A stretch of 64,000 bases of DNA from contig NC_058512.1 in assembly GCF_020382885.2 (NCBI RefSeq), forward strand, positions 12,178,802 through 12,242,801, in the 5' to 3' direction. Shown here in pieces: positions 24,444-58,439 of the stretch; position 1 is the first letter of the stretch; the number at the start of each line of letters is the position of its first letter. The notes beneath the pieces are model-generated. The model searched no databases and was not told the origin of the DNA. It saw only the letters and a program-made list of their open reading frames with translations. The DNA comes from Scatophagus argus (lineage: Eukaryota; Chordata; Actinopteri; Scatophagidae). Made by a program: the position numbers and the translations under genes.

Positions 24444-26543
24444 CTAATCTGAATCATTCCGTACATCTGCAATGTCCTGTGGAAAAAGGGAAGCAACAAT
24501 GAACAAGGATATATGACAAAATGGACTTTATTGTCAGTAATAGGTTTTAAATAAATGCCGTTACTCTAGTATCACGTCCAGTTACCAGTTTCTGGTCCTT
24601 ATTGTCTCGAGTGTCAGTAGCTGTGGCTTCAAAGTCATGGATAGGAAGTGTGGACATCCAGCTGACCATGGAACCCTCCTGCAACTCTGTCTCAACAATG
24701 GTAGGGTAGATGTATGCCTCCTTGAAGGTCTTGATTGCCTCTTCCTCGCGGTCCCATTCCAGACGCTCATGCAGCCCATCCCCTCCAAATCGTTTGTTGT
24801 ACCGGTCAAAGTGAACCCTTTCCAAGACCAGACCCAGTCCTGGAGCTTTGGGCACATCCACTTTCTCCTGTCCCCAGCTCTGTTCTATCACATCCTCCTT
24901 CGCATAGCCCTTTATCACTGCAATCACCAGGCCAATCATCTTGCGGATTTGGTGCAGCATAAAGCTCTGGCCTCGCACAGTGATCACTGCAAATTCATTA
25001 TTGCTGCAGATGAAAGGCTCTCCGCAAGACATCTCTGTGATGTAGCGGCGAGCACTAGGGTCATTTGGAGCCTTTTGAGAGGTGAAGTTGTGGAAGTTAT
25101 GTGTGCCTTTGTAGAGAGCAAACAGGCGGTTCACCCTCTGAATTGTCTCTGGCTCAAGGCGAAAGTCTGCTTTATTCCCAGTATCATAGTCTTTTGGGGA
25201 GAAGGCCACTGTTGGAAGCATATAAGAGTATGTACGTGCATCACAGTTGTTTTTGGAATTGAAACTCTGGGTCACTCGCTTAAGGCCTGTTGGAGCAAAA
25301 GTAAAAGTTAATTGCTGAATTCTGCAATCAATAAAATTGGATTATGAGAAATAATTTGCGTCAACATTAATTTAAGGCAAATTCTATCATTTAACATTCA
25401 TCATACTATCATCCAAAATAATACAAGTTATCAAAAAACAATATCTCACCGAGTACTCTGATCTGCGGTGGCAGATGCTCATTGATTTTTTCAATGAGAT
25501 CATCAATTAACCGCAGCTTTAGAGAGACCACTTGACCAGCTGCAGATACACCCTAAAGAAATTCAAAACACCAAGACAGTTTGACATAATCACACAGTGG
25601 TAATAATTGTGTGAAAACTTTTCTCATGGCTTGTTAAACTATAATAATACTTTATATCACAGTTGTGACAACAATTATGTGTCAATACAGTGAATACCCG
25701 ATCTGCTCTGAAATGTATTACCACTGTGCTAACTGCATACAGTCGTACCTTATCTGTTCTGGCACATCTTTGGAAAGACATCTTCTTCATATCATCGCCA
25801 TGGTTTTCTGGAATACAACCAGATTTAATAAGTGCAGCGACCAGATCGTCTTCAATGGTCCTAAACTGAGAGGATCCAGGGTTTCTCTGAAACACAGAAA
25901 AGACTTCAAATTTAGCAAGATGTAACAAAATTAAGTGTGGAGAACCGAGAGAGCAAAGAAGATACAGTACGCACTTGCATCCCATAGTATCCCTTTCCAG
26001 AGTACGCCATGAGGAGGACCACTTTCTTTTTGGGATATTTCTTTTCATCTTCAGTGTGTTCCCCCTCTGCTTTTATTCTCTTTGTAGCCTGAACCATCTC
26101 AGGTGAGTTTTCATTTTCCTCGTTGGCTCTTTTCTGCTGCTTGGCAGTCTGCTCATCTCTGGATTCTTCACTCATATTGCAAAAGAACTTACAAAAGCCC
26201 CCTGCAAGAATAGCACGAGCATCATGTTTTAATGAGAAACTAGACATTAAGTAGTACATCATGTTCCATAAGCTTGTACGTGTCAAATGACTTGCATCCA
26301 TTTTGCAAAAAATAAAACTTGTGAACAAAAAAGTATCTAAAAATCCTAGGAAAACACAGAACTAAACTCATCTACAAGTGGTACAGAAAATTAATAGATG
26401 GATGGATGGATGGACAGACTCATCCACAGTTTGTAGGGTAGATAAATTCAGCCACATTGTCTTTAATAAGTTGCCTTACCGTTTCTCTCTGATGTCGGTC
26501 TCCTCTTAACTAAGGCACTCAATAGCGGTCGAATTTTAAGCAT
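24444..26543 (-). CDS. pus1: tRNA pseudouridine synthase 1, complete, 6 exons
   Basis: TruA-family enzyme converting uridine to pseudouridine in tRNA (anticodon-stem and nearby positions), some snRNA and mRNA, in nucleus and mitochondria. Exons in coding order are 26480-26543, 25975-26201, 25749-25886, 25450-25552, 24586-25286 and 24444-24476, giving 421 aa (human long form 427 from memory). Catalytic Asp142 is in the CARTDKGVSA motif, split by intron 3. Other family motifs are [21 protein letters not shown] and [10 protein letters not shown]. Exon 1 encodes an Arg/Leu-rich presequence ([16 protein letters not shown]), a likely mitochondrial signal. Lysine-rich clusters before the core could serve as nuclear signals. 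The last exon adds the acidic end [10 protein letters not shown] in place of simple read-through of exon 5. Confidence 0.95.
26173..26175 (-). promoter_or_regulatory. pus1: Internal ATG for the nuclear Pus1 isoform
   Basis: Met31 of the long form (NMSEES) lies in exon 2, after the presequence and before the acidic/lysine-rich linker. Human PUS1 uses a downstream Met at nearly the same distance (Met29) to make the nuclear isoform lacking the mitochondrial signal. The same use here is inferred. Confidence 0.6.
26391..26415 (+). repeat. Short (ATGG)n microsatellite in a pus1 intron
   Basis: Four GATG/ATGG units (ATAGATGGATGGATGGATGG), possibly the tail of a decayed retroposon. Confidence 0.6.
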
Positions 26544-26859
26544 ATCAGGCTGAGCCTGTTCATGGAACTAAAAGATGCAAACTTGCATATCAGCTGAGGA
26601 AGCTATGGAAGCTAACGCGGAGCAGAACAAAATATTCAGATAAAATTAACTTTAATAATCCGTTGACGAAATATAGCCTGCTAAAAACGTATGTCAGTCT
26701 TTAAACCAAAACTGTACTGACTGTGCTTCTATATATATATATGTATTTATAAATAAAGTGCAAACTGTACCCTAACTGTTGCTAACAGTTAACGTAGTAG
26801 ATGCGGCAAGCAGGGAACACACACATGGCCAACGTTAACTTTGACCTCTAATGTAAATA

Positions 26860-26898
26860 TCGCGAGATTCGCATTGTTTTCTCTTCCGCATACGTCAC
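26860..26898 (-). promoter_or_regulatory. pus1: Candidate pus1 core promoter elements
   Basis: On the minus strand TCTCGCGA (26860-26867) matches most of the TCTCGCGAGA element of CpG-type housekeeping promoters. Beside it are a CRE-like GTGACGTA (26891-26898) and a GGAA ETS-type core. The cluster lies about 320 bases upstream of the pus1 ATG. Confidence 0.5.
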
Positions 26899-28386
26899 TG
26901 TAAGAGATAAATGAGCTATGGTATGGTCTGTAAATGTGTTCTTGTCCTTGTTCATTTGGACTGAAACTTTTTGAATTTTACATTCGCATATATGAAACAT
27001 TGTACTTTTCAACTTTTAAATGTGGCCTTTTATGAAGTCTCCTAATGTAAACAACTGAAAAACCGAAAACTATGTGTGTGTGACCACTATTATAGTCTAA
27101 CAAATTTGTAGCATAAAAACAGTGTAAGGTCAACTCTCAGAGACCTGTTGATATGAAAGTCAGTTTAGCATGTAATAATAATAGTTTCATGTGTTTACAT
27201 TTAGCAAAGGAATGTCATAAATGACTAAGGGCACCACATTCAGCCAAATACAGTTTGTTTGTTTTAATTGTTTTTAAATACACATGGACCCAAATTTACC
27301 TCTCACAGTAAACTGAATGTTGATATGCTCAGGACAGGATGGGATTTTTTCTCTGGTTCGTTTCAGGCTGAACATTGCTCTTTATAAGCTTCCTGTCTAA
27401 TTTTGGCCAGTATCTGCTCAGTCATGGTTCTGCTTCCCAGTTCTTTAAAGTAGGGGGAACTCTATGGACATATTTGAATGAAAGAAGCACTCACATCAAA
27501 AGCTTTATTTTGGACTCTGGACTCTCTTTTGCTATAGTTACTGCATCAGCACCAAAAATCACAGCAATGTAAAACAGCACAAGTGTAGAAACATTTATGA
27601 TGTGTTTACAGGTTACAGTTAAGAGAAAGTATAGCATTCAGCCTCTGTAAATGTTTCACTCAAGCGTATTTGTGATTGGACAGTGGATTCGAATACCGTG
27701 AGCTTTTATAACGTGTCACTATGCGTTTCCGACTGTAGGGGGCGCCAAAGACAACCGAATTTCACATTACAGAGAAATTTCTTGATTCTAGTGAACCAAC
27801 AGGGAGCAATCACAGCAAAGAGCTTTGTTGCATAAGTTGAAATGAAAGCGCTATTGGCAGCAAAGGGAAAGCTGTTTCGAAGAACAGGTTCTGCCTGAAC
27901 CTTCCACAAGGACTGTATGAAATTATCTGAACAATACCTATATTTATTTCCAGTATATAATGAATTCACACGGAATTCAGATGTACAAATGTTTTCTTAA
28001 TTATTTTCAATTAAATCACAGAAAAAGGTCCTCAGATTATAACGTGTAGAACACTTTTTGTTTGAATGTCATTGCTGGAGCAACTTTATAACAATAAAGT
28101 TTTAATGTTTGAGACAGGAAGTGCCAATATTCCTAAACCCAACGTATTGACTGAGTATTTTGAGTTTTGACTAAAATTTTAATGCAAGTAGTTTTCACTT
28201 GAAAAGAAAAACATTACTGAATATATACAAACAAATCACAAGTGAAATTCATAAGTGAATAACTGAATCTGCAGCTATGACAGCAAATTATACAAGAGAT
28301 GAGCAGAAATTTAAATGTTAACATTTTTATTGATACTTATTGACTTAATGCATATGATCTATTGCATATGTTCAATATTTTAATAT

Positions 28387-28600
28387 CTTTGGGAGCAATT
28401 TAGAGTGTCCAATTGCTGAGGAAAGAGGGAGGAAACCTGAGGAATCTAAGTAACCTGTGGTGAAGATAACCTGAACAATGTCCACTGCCCATTGACCTCC
28501 TCCACTGGTCTTTAGCTCTCAACAGATGCCAGTGCAGGAGATGCTCATTTGAACGTGAAGGTGCAATAAAGGCCTTGGAGATAACTGTGCCCACAGAGGA
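28387..28600 (+). repeat. Diverged teleost repeat fragment
   Basis: GGGAGCAATTTAGAGTGTCC followed by GAGGGAGGAAACCTGAGGAA recalls a phrase (…AATTTAGAGT…GGGAGGAAACC…) common in fish interspersed repeats. A partial second copy, GGGGCAATTTAAAGTGTC, lies near 28697. Family not assigned. Confidence 0.4.
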
Positions 28601-31479
28601 GAAGAACCTGCAGATGATGGTGCTTTATTTTGTTTGTGCCATCAGGTGCTCTGCAGAGCTTCACTTGGGTTTTTGGTGATATGTCAATTAGCATTTGGGG
28701 GCAATTTAAAGTGTCACCCTATAGATCACTCATTTTTATCAAGTGTGTTTATTTTTCATTGAAAATGATGCTCAGGCCCAGAGCAAACAATAAGGGTCCT
28801 CCCCCACTTTTGGACAAATGATAAATTTGTGAAGTGCATTTAACACTTAAAAGTACTCATACTGGGCACAACTTTGCCTTTACAAACGTCCATCTTTCCA
28901 AAGCTTCCTGCCTCCTGTCTTTTCTTGAGAAATGACAAATTCTTTTATTGCTAATGTCAGTATTGAATCAACGGTGACTGCCTCCATTTCACACAGTTGA
29001 CTTTTTTTTGTTTGTTTGTTTTTTGTATCATCAAGTAATCTTTGACAATGAAATTCCTGCTTCCAATCAGCAGCATCTCTGCAACACCACACTTCTTACA
29101 CAGGTCCACACAGGTCGTAGGACTACTTCTTTCCCCACCCTTTTGCAGCCGTTTTATTCAGAAACATTAAAGCGAGCAACTAGCCACTCATCATAATTTG
29201 CTGTGACTCATAAATGTAACACATGTGCTTAAAGACTTGAATCAAATTATAATGCTGAAGAGGTTCAGTACTTCCAGAGCAGAGATGTTTATTTCTTTCT
29301 CAAGGACAAAGCAACAACAAGGGCTTCTGGTTGCCAAGAGGCCAAACCCTGAAACTTTTCATCCTGAGATGCCCTTAGAATGCACACTTGCACATTTTCA
29401 TAGCACCTTATAAGGTGACCAACTAGTTTTCTGCTGAAAAGCCAATGCCAAACATAGACATGCTATGGGGAAAGAGCCCCAGGTGCCACAATCCCATATC
29501 ACGCAAGGCATGTGTTCATTTTTCCAACAAATGCTGGTCTTATTGGACACTGCAGAGTCTAAATGTAACAGTGATTCTTCAAGACTTGTAATGCAACTGG
29601 TACAGTTTTGGTGGAAGAAACATCTCAGAATAGGAGTATTATATTAGTTAAATTAGAATATCAAAGCTTTGCGTAACTTTCTCTTGGATAGTAGCAAACA
29701 GGGGGGTGAATGAGTGTAAAATTGTAAAATTAAAAAAACTGAAATAGCTGTATGCAGAGTTTTCACTTCACAGATGGTGATTGTAAACATATGTTGTCCT
29801 ACTCAGATGCCCAACAATAACCTCAAATTATATGGTTCAACTGACAAAAGAGTCTCTTAACTCTGTGGATATATAACATATTTTCTTTTCCTCTGTTGCA
29901 AACTCACTCAAAATTTCATATATCCCCCTGAGACATAAACAAAGCCAGGTTTGTTGTCCCTGAGATATCTCAGCTGAAGTCACACAGAAAGCAATGAGCG
30001 TTACTAGTCTGACTGCAATGAAGGATTCACCAGTCTCCAAACAGAGTGAAGTGGCCTCACAGTGAACCATTAAACATCCAGCAGAAGCAGACCTAAACCT
30101 TTCTGCAGCACACACACTCACTTCAACTCCAACGTAATGTGAGCTGGCCACAGTATTTTCTTCCAAGGACAGAGCCACAGCAGACCTTTGATCAGATTGG
30201 AAGGAAACCAGCTGCCTCTGCCACCACCCACACTATAGCAAATTAATTATTTCATTAATTACTGACAAAGAAATCCAAAGCTGTAAGAGCTGTTACCCTA
30301 CTGGCTGAGTTATATAAGCTGTTAAAAACAGAAGTTTTCATGTTTGTCAATTATCAAAAGGGAATGTAGCAACCTCATTTGCAAATAATAAAATATGGTG
30401 TAAATGAATGAGATTGAAAGAAAGAGAAACATCACAGTTAACTTTGTTTTACATTTTAATTTACACAGTACCATGGTAACACGGCAACTGCAGTTGCTCT
30501 TAAACATTATGTTTTGTAATCTTTTGCGCAACAAATCTCTAATTCTGAAGAATAATAACAGAGTTCAGGCTTGAAACCACCACATGAATTATTACCTTTT
30601 TAGAATTAAGCACATTTTGATGCTACAACCAAGAGATGCATTTCTGCCTTGTGATAACTTTCACCCTTCTGCTGTTTTAGACATTGTGTTCAGTTTTCAG
30701 CAACATGTGAAACAAGAACAGATCGCTACGTGCTCAGCTTGAAACTGCTCTTACAATTGATCCATTTTGTGATTGTACACAATACTTAAATTTTGAAGGT
30801 TCATCACACTGCAGTGGTAACAGAGATGAGCCTGAATCGTCTTTAAGTTAGGGTAACTTACCGTAAGTAAATTTAGATTTACAAACTACATTTTTAATAT
30901 GTGCTTTCAAGAATAACATTTTTGATTATGTATGTGCATTTTAGTTTAGGAAAAAACATAATAATGCTCTGCATTCTTAAATGTCATCAATATCTTGATA
31001 GCTTGTCTATTCACTGCACTTTCTCATTCTTGTCTCAAGCTGTCCCATGTCTGTGTAGTTGCAGATAATTTTATTTTATTTTAGTTTTATCAGGATTTCC
31101 CAGCTGTCGCTATTGCTGCACAGATTTTGTCTTTCCTTGTCACTGAGCAGCAGTCTGATAGTGGCAGCACTTATTATTCACAGAGTGAAAATAACTTTCA
31201 GATAGACAGCAGATATAGCGTAGGCTGCAAAAGACAAACCATCTCACACTGGAATTACTGTGTCATCTTTAGGAATTTCATTTTAACTGCTTAAAGGATT
31301 CGTTTTGTCACATATGAGGTCAGAACTGTAGCAGGGTGAGGAACTGTGACACTAGTTTACTACTTATTTTATGATGCTGAGGGCTTGGACATGTCAGTTC
31401 CAAATTTGACTGTATGGTATCTATTCAAAGACAACTTTAACAGATAAATCTGACATTATGATAAAAAGCCACAGAGCAA

Positions 31480-31538
31480 ATAAGGACTGTGTTATATCAC
31501 TGACACCGTCGCTGTGTGTGATATAACACAGTCCTTAT
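31480..31538. repeat. Perfect 21-bp inverted repeat upstream of atp2a2
   Basis: ATAAGGACTGTGTTATATCA plus C (31480-31500) is exactly complementary to 31518-31538, with a 17-base spacer. Neither arm matches a transposon end that I know. Confidence 0.9.
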
Positions 31539-32049
31539 AGTCTGACAGATAGTGGGATTCTTCTCAGGCAACTCCATTAACACTGACACATATTTTGATA
31601 ATAATGCTGATACCTATTGCCTATTACCAGGCCTTGTCCTGACCAAATTGGGGGAAAGTAGGAATTTATTAACATAAATCTACATTTGTATTTGTCTGCC
31701 ACTCGCTAAAAATAAAACAGAACATTGAAGAATGTTACGCATGGTGAAGTAAGTAGAAATTATGAACGTTTACAGATATAATATAATTGAACTGTGGGTA
31801 TTCATCAATAGACTAATATCAGCAAATCTGTCATATTTGTGATGCAGTTTTTTTTAAATGGAAGACATGAAAACAAACAAAAATCATTTAATTCAATAAC
31901 AAACATTTTATAAAAACTGAATAATTTTGAGTTTGTCTGTTTAAAGTCTGTAATCTCATAAAAATATATTTGGAAAAATAAATTCATATTAGTTTGGAAA
32001 TTGTACTGTAATGTGGACTGTTTTGATAGATTTAGCGTATAATACCCCC

Positions 32050-54197
<22,148 letters not shown>

Positions 54198-56381
54198 CTG
54201 ACTTGAGCACAACCTCGACTTTTCCATTCCCCACCCCACCCCACCTCACCTCACCCTCACGCCATCACTTCCCTCTTTCCTCTCCCTCTTCCCTCTCTGC
54301 CTTCCTACATGTGCATAGCTAGCGTGTGTGCGTGTTTGTAGAGTTAGCGTGTGTACTTGTGTGTGCCTACCATGTGTGTATGAGAAGGACCAACTTTAAC
54401 ACATGAAACGTAACAAATAATATAAGATGATGATGTTGAGAATTCATCTGGTTTGAGTTGGGGATAGGATTTGATTACGGGTGAGGCTTTAAATGCGAGT
54501 GTTCAAAGACCATCACTCCTCTAGCTGTGGACTTTGTTGCTGGTTTGAAAGATAATATACTATTGCCATTTTTTTCTTAATGTCAATATTGCCTGTAAGG
54601 TTTATATTTTTAATGATTTGGGAATATCATTCTTATGTCACTACAACTAATTGTTTTGTTTTGCATCCCTCTTCAAGAAAATTAAGATATCAGAAATCCA
54701 TTGATTTGTACAGAGATCGAATTTTATGCAATTTTTTTTTTTTTTTTTTTTTTTTTAATGGCTTTGTAAATTTTTTGACCAGCGTGGCTTAGACATTCCG
54801 CCTTGATTTATTTTCTAATGTTTACCATTGTGTCTTCAGTATAAACTCAGAACTTTTTCAGAAAGGACAAGCTCTGTGTGGCAGACGAGAGGACGGGGAA
54901 AGGTTTGGGAGTAAATGTTCCGATGCTCCGCTGAAACAAAAGAAAATCCTGAAAAACAAAATCCGCATGTCCTGTGACCAAGCATGAACTCTGTGTGGAT
55001 TGGATTCTCATTTTTAATTTAATTGTGTGTGCCCCCCATGTAAAATAACTTCATTGATGTTTTGTTTTTTTTTTTAACTATAATAATTTGAAACCAAGCC
55101 AGTTTTTCTGCACTGGGCAGAGCACAGCTACCTCAATATGATAAAAAGGTTTTTTGTTTGTTTTTTTTTGTTTGTTTTTTTGTTTTTTTGCTCATCTCTA
55201 GATGCTTTTCCTAAATGGTCTTGCTAAAGCATAACATCTGAGGTGTGCCCCTATTTGCTTGTGCAGAAAACGGAACAAAATTTTCCTTCCCTCTAACATT
55301 TTTAAAGATATCTTTTGTTTGTATTGATTTTTGGTTTTTTTTTTTTGGCATTCATTAACTTAATGTGTTTTTCTTTGAAGACAGAACAGAGTGGGGATGA
55401 TGTAAACCATCTCCATGGCGTTTGATTCAAAGGACAGTAATATTAAAATCTTAAAAAATACTAATATGAATCCTAACCAAATGAACTTTGATTACAAAAA
55501 GAACCCAAAATGATGTTGTTGATTTTTTTTTTTTTTTTTTTACTTTGAAGAAAAATACACTCATAAACCCTTTGAATCAAAGTGTTTTCTGTCTTTATTT
55601 TATATGACTGAGGCCAGTGGCTGTCAACATTACTCATATCCAGTGTTTTTTGTATCTACATATAATACTTGAATACAACTCATTTTAGTCACTAATACTT
55701 CAGTTTTCTTGGCACAACATGACTCACATCACAGAGAAAACAACTTGTGTATATTTGACTCTTACAGGCTTTAATATTAAGAGGTTGTAGTTTGTGCTAG
55801 ACTTGCCATACTTTGTGGTAGTGTGTACATGTTGGATCAGAGCCCATACAGTCAACTGCATCTGTCTGTGACCCCTTAAACATTTTTATGGAAATGTATT
55901 TATGTAGGGGGCAAAGAAAAAAAACTGCTTAAAGCATGCTTTTGGGTAAAAGCCTGGGTTTGTTTGCACTGTGTGTTTGTGTTTCACTTTACAACAACTG
56001 TGTGCTTTTCCTCCTCAATGCCTTCCATTGGCTCCCCTGTCACTAGAGTGAGTATCCATTTGCTTTTTCCACATTTCACTGAACACCAGTTCACTACAGT
56101 CGAATCTGATTAAATAAGAGGACAGCAGAGAAATAGAGATTTGACTTCCATCATTTTGAGAGCATTTTTGGAATTAAGACTGAGCTTGGACGTTGACCAC
56201 ATGCCACTATGGTGAATGTTGCTTTGTCCTGTTCTTTTCACCCCTCTGACACTTGCTTATATTCACAACACCAATACCTGTTCTTGATAATATAGCAGAA
56301 ATAAATGAACAGTTTTCATTGCTCATAGAATTTTGAATAGTGTTGCATACTAACAGTTTTTTTTCCCTCTCCTCCTTTTAG
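54198..56381 (+). other. atp2a2: atp2a2 3' UTR of the 2b mRNA, and last intron of the 2a mRNA
   Basis: There is no coding signal. The stretch begins with a C-rich CCCCACC/CCTCACC run, then becomes AT-rich with long T tracts (54732-54756, about 55150-55190, 55526-55541). An AATAAA at 56300-56305 could end the 2b transcript. Confidence 0.75.
56300..56305 (+). terminator. atp2a2: Candidate poly(A) signal for the SERCA2b mRNA
   Basis: The canonical hexamer AATAAA lies inside the 2a intron, 76 bases before the predicted 2a acceptor AG. Use of this site would remove the 2a exon from the transcript, giving a simple splicing-versus-polyadenylation choice. Confidence 0.45.
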
Positions 56382-56395
56382 GTTGGCTCTTGTAA
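56382..56395 (+). CDS. atp2a2: Predicted SERCA2a-specific terminal exon (tail GWLL)
   Basis: An excellent acceptor ends at 56381: a perfect TACTAAC branch site (56348-56354), then a pyrimidine tract, then TTTTAG. Joined to the donor at 54046 it gives one split Gly codon, then Trp-Leu-Leu and TAA (56393-56395). The protein would be 996 aa, ending NYLEPGWLL. The human 2a form has four residues (AILE) at the same place, so length and phase agree although the residues differ. This is prediction only. Confidence 0.6.
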
Positions 56396-57480
56396 AAGCT
56401 TTGCAAAATTTTAAGGTTGGGCTCAGAGGCAGGATTAGTCCTGCCATCCAGCAAATGTGCTCACTCAAACTTCACTCACCTCCATGACACCATGATGACC
56501 AGCAGTGTGTGTGTGCGTGTGTACCCCTTGCACGACTTAAAGAAACAACAACAAAACAGCTATTTTCACAGTAATAAGATCAAATACATAAGGGTATACT
56601 TACAAGTGGCTTGGACTGGAAACGCAGTTCTCTTTGCCCACACGCACCACGACACACAGCCACACAAACACTTCTTAACACACTTATACCTCTGTGTGCA
56701 GATGCTATATCAGTATGACACTATTCCAGTTTTGTGTGTGGGGAACTTCTCAAAACCCTCAACGTTCCTTCTTGCATGAAGAACTTGTTTCCAACTTCCA
56801 TGTTAGCTTGTCATGTAGAGAATCTTTAAAAACAAAGGATTGAATGGTCTTCGCTGTACATCAGTGTACAAAACATCCATGCATGCGTTTCAGCTGTATG
56901 TAGGCTTTGCTATTTGTATTTATAGATTCTAATGTATAATAATCAGATGACATTAAGATGGATATATATGTTAGGAAATCACTGTTTTTATTGTAAAGGT
57001 TTGGGTTATTTCACAATATTAGACATAGGGAAATTACTCATGCCGGACTCGACTGTGCTCTACTGGAGTTAGATTTTGTTTTTTTAACTTTAAGTTTTCC
57101 CCTTTAATTGCTGTAGGCCAACTGACCAATGATCTGTCTGCTTTCTTATGGATTTGTCCTTTGCATCGTGGACAACAGACTGACACTTTGATTCACTGGT
57201 AATCCTGCAATACAACAGTGTTCTCCTGTTTTCTTATTGCCTCTGCATCATTATTATTATTATTCTTATTCTTATAATTATTGTTATCATCATGTATCCT
57301 TATCAACTGCTGTAAAACTGTGATCTAATGAGAGGGGGCCCCTACCGTCCCCTCAGAGACACCTGGTTGAAGAATAATATTAACCATATGTAAAGAGACG
57401 ATCATTATTGATGACTAATGATGATTGTACATGCATTACTGAGGTTGTTGTTTCAGGTAAATAAAACAATATAGTATTTG
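56396..57480 (+). other. atp2a2: 3' UTR of the predicted SERCA2a mRNA
   Basis: AT-rich sequence without a credible ORF follows the predicted 2a stop. It includes an ATT-rich run near 57250-57290 and ends at AATAAA (57460-57465) followed by AACAATATAG. Confidence 0.5.
57460..57465 (+). terminator. atp2a2: Distal poly(A) signal of atp2a2
   Basis: AATAAA preceded by GGTA and followed, after some 25 bases, by a TGTGTCTTCTTTTTTT tract that suits a downstream GU/U-rich element. It is the last clear signal before bcr. Confidence 0.65.
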
Positions 57481-58439
57481 AATTGTGTCTTCTTTTTTTC
57501 AGTGTCGCATTCTTTTACGACGAATTATTTTGTCTCACAGGTTTACACAATTACAATCTTTTTCAGTATCACAAACATATCCGTTTCATTGAGTTAAGTT
57601 TTTTGGTGAGAAAAATCATGCCCATGTGGTATTCAGTCCGCTGGGTGGCAGTGTTGAGTCAAAGATACCAGCCGCACGCCGACGTGTTCTACAACACCTG
57701 CTTGACAGGTACAACCACTAGCTTTTTAGCACCCAGGAGGACTAATGTGATGAAAGTATCTTTATTAGTAACTCTTAATAAAAAAGTGTAGTGGTAGAAA
57801 TATTGGGGATTGTGTAACTTGGTTTTCTGAAGCCAATTGTAAGAACATGCCGTGATAAATGATTTGCAGGCCGTATGTAAGAGCGCGTATGTGTGATAAG
57901 AGAAACCTGCAATTGTTCAGTAAAATAAAGAGCTGGGATCATTCGACTGGAGGAATATTAGTCAATGTTGTTTATGAAGAGAAATCTTGAATCTGAAGGT
58001 CTCAAAGTGAGTTCGAACATTACATTTCACGCTCAGAGAATAAACCGGGATAATAATGAGGAGGTGAGGGCTGACTGCGTCCCTGCTCTGTCTCTTTAAC
58101 CAGCAGGCTCGCTGTCACTCTGGTCCCTCCCATTCCTGCAGCCCTCCAGTGTTGCTGGCCTGAGATGGGAGCGCTCACAGCACCCACATCATCGCGGCTC
58201 AAGAAACGGGATAAAGCTGGAAAAGAACACAAAAGACAACAATAGCACATACGTACCGTGGAAAAAAATGGGATAGCGAAACAACTCATTTGCTGTTCCA
58301 CCGGATCCCCACCATCTTGATCGCGTCCTCCGGGAAACTCAGATGTTGTCGTCGCCTGTGTTTTGCGCTTTTTATCCATTCTCCTGCAGCGCCGCTGGTA
58401 CAAAGGCGCTCGGTCCGGAGCAGCAGCACCTGGGATTAC
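57481..58439. other. Spacer between atp2a2 and bcr
   Basis: AT-rich at first, then more GC- and CpG-rich from about 58050 toward the bcr leader. The minus-strand open frame at 58020-58457 has no ATG at its upstream end and looks like a by-product of GC-rich promoter sequence. Confidence 0.5.
57638..57653 (+). promoter_or_regulatory. Weaker CTCF-like motif between atp2a2 and bcr
   Basis: CCGCTGGGTGGCAGTG matches the CTCF core with two departures. Its place between two tandem genes would suit a boundary, but this is weak. Confidence 0.25.

Larger units (their letters stand above)
26900..32049. other. Intergenic spacer between divergent pus1 and atp2a2
   Basis: About 5 kb of AT-rich sequence with no supported coding exon. 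It contains a diverged repeat fragment (28387-28600) and a perfect hairpin (31480-31538). Confidence 0.6.

Noticed and set aside
24637..25311. Long plus-strand open frame of 224 codons
   Set aside because: It is the antisense of the large pus1 exon 5, whose minus-strand frame has clear family motifs.
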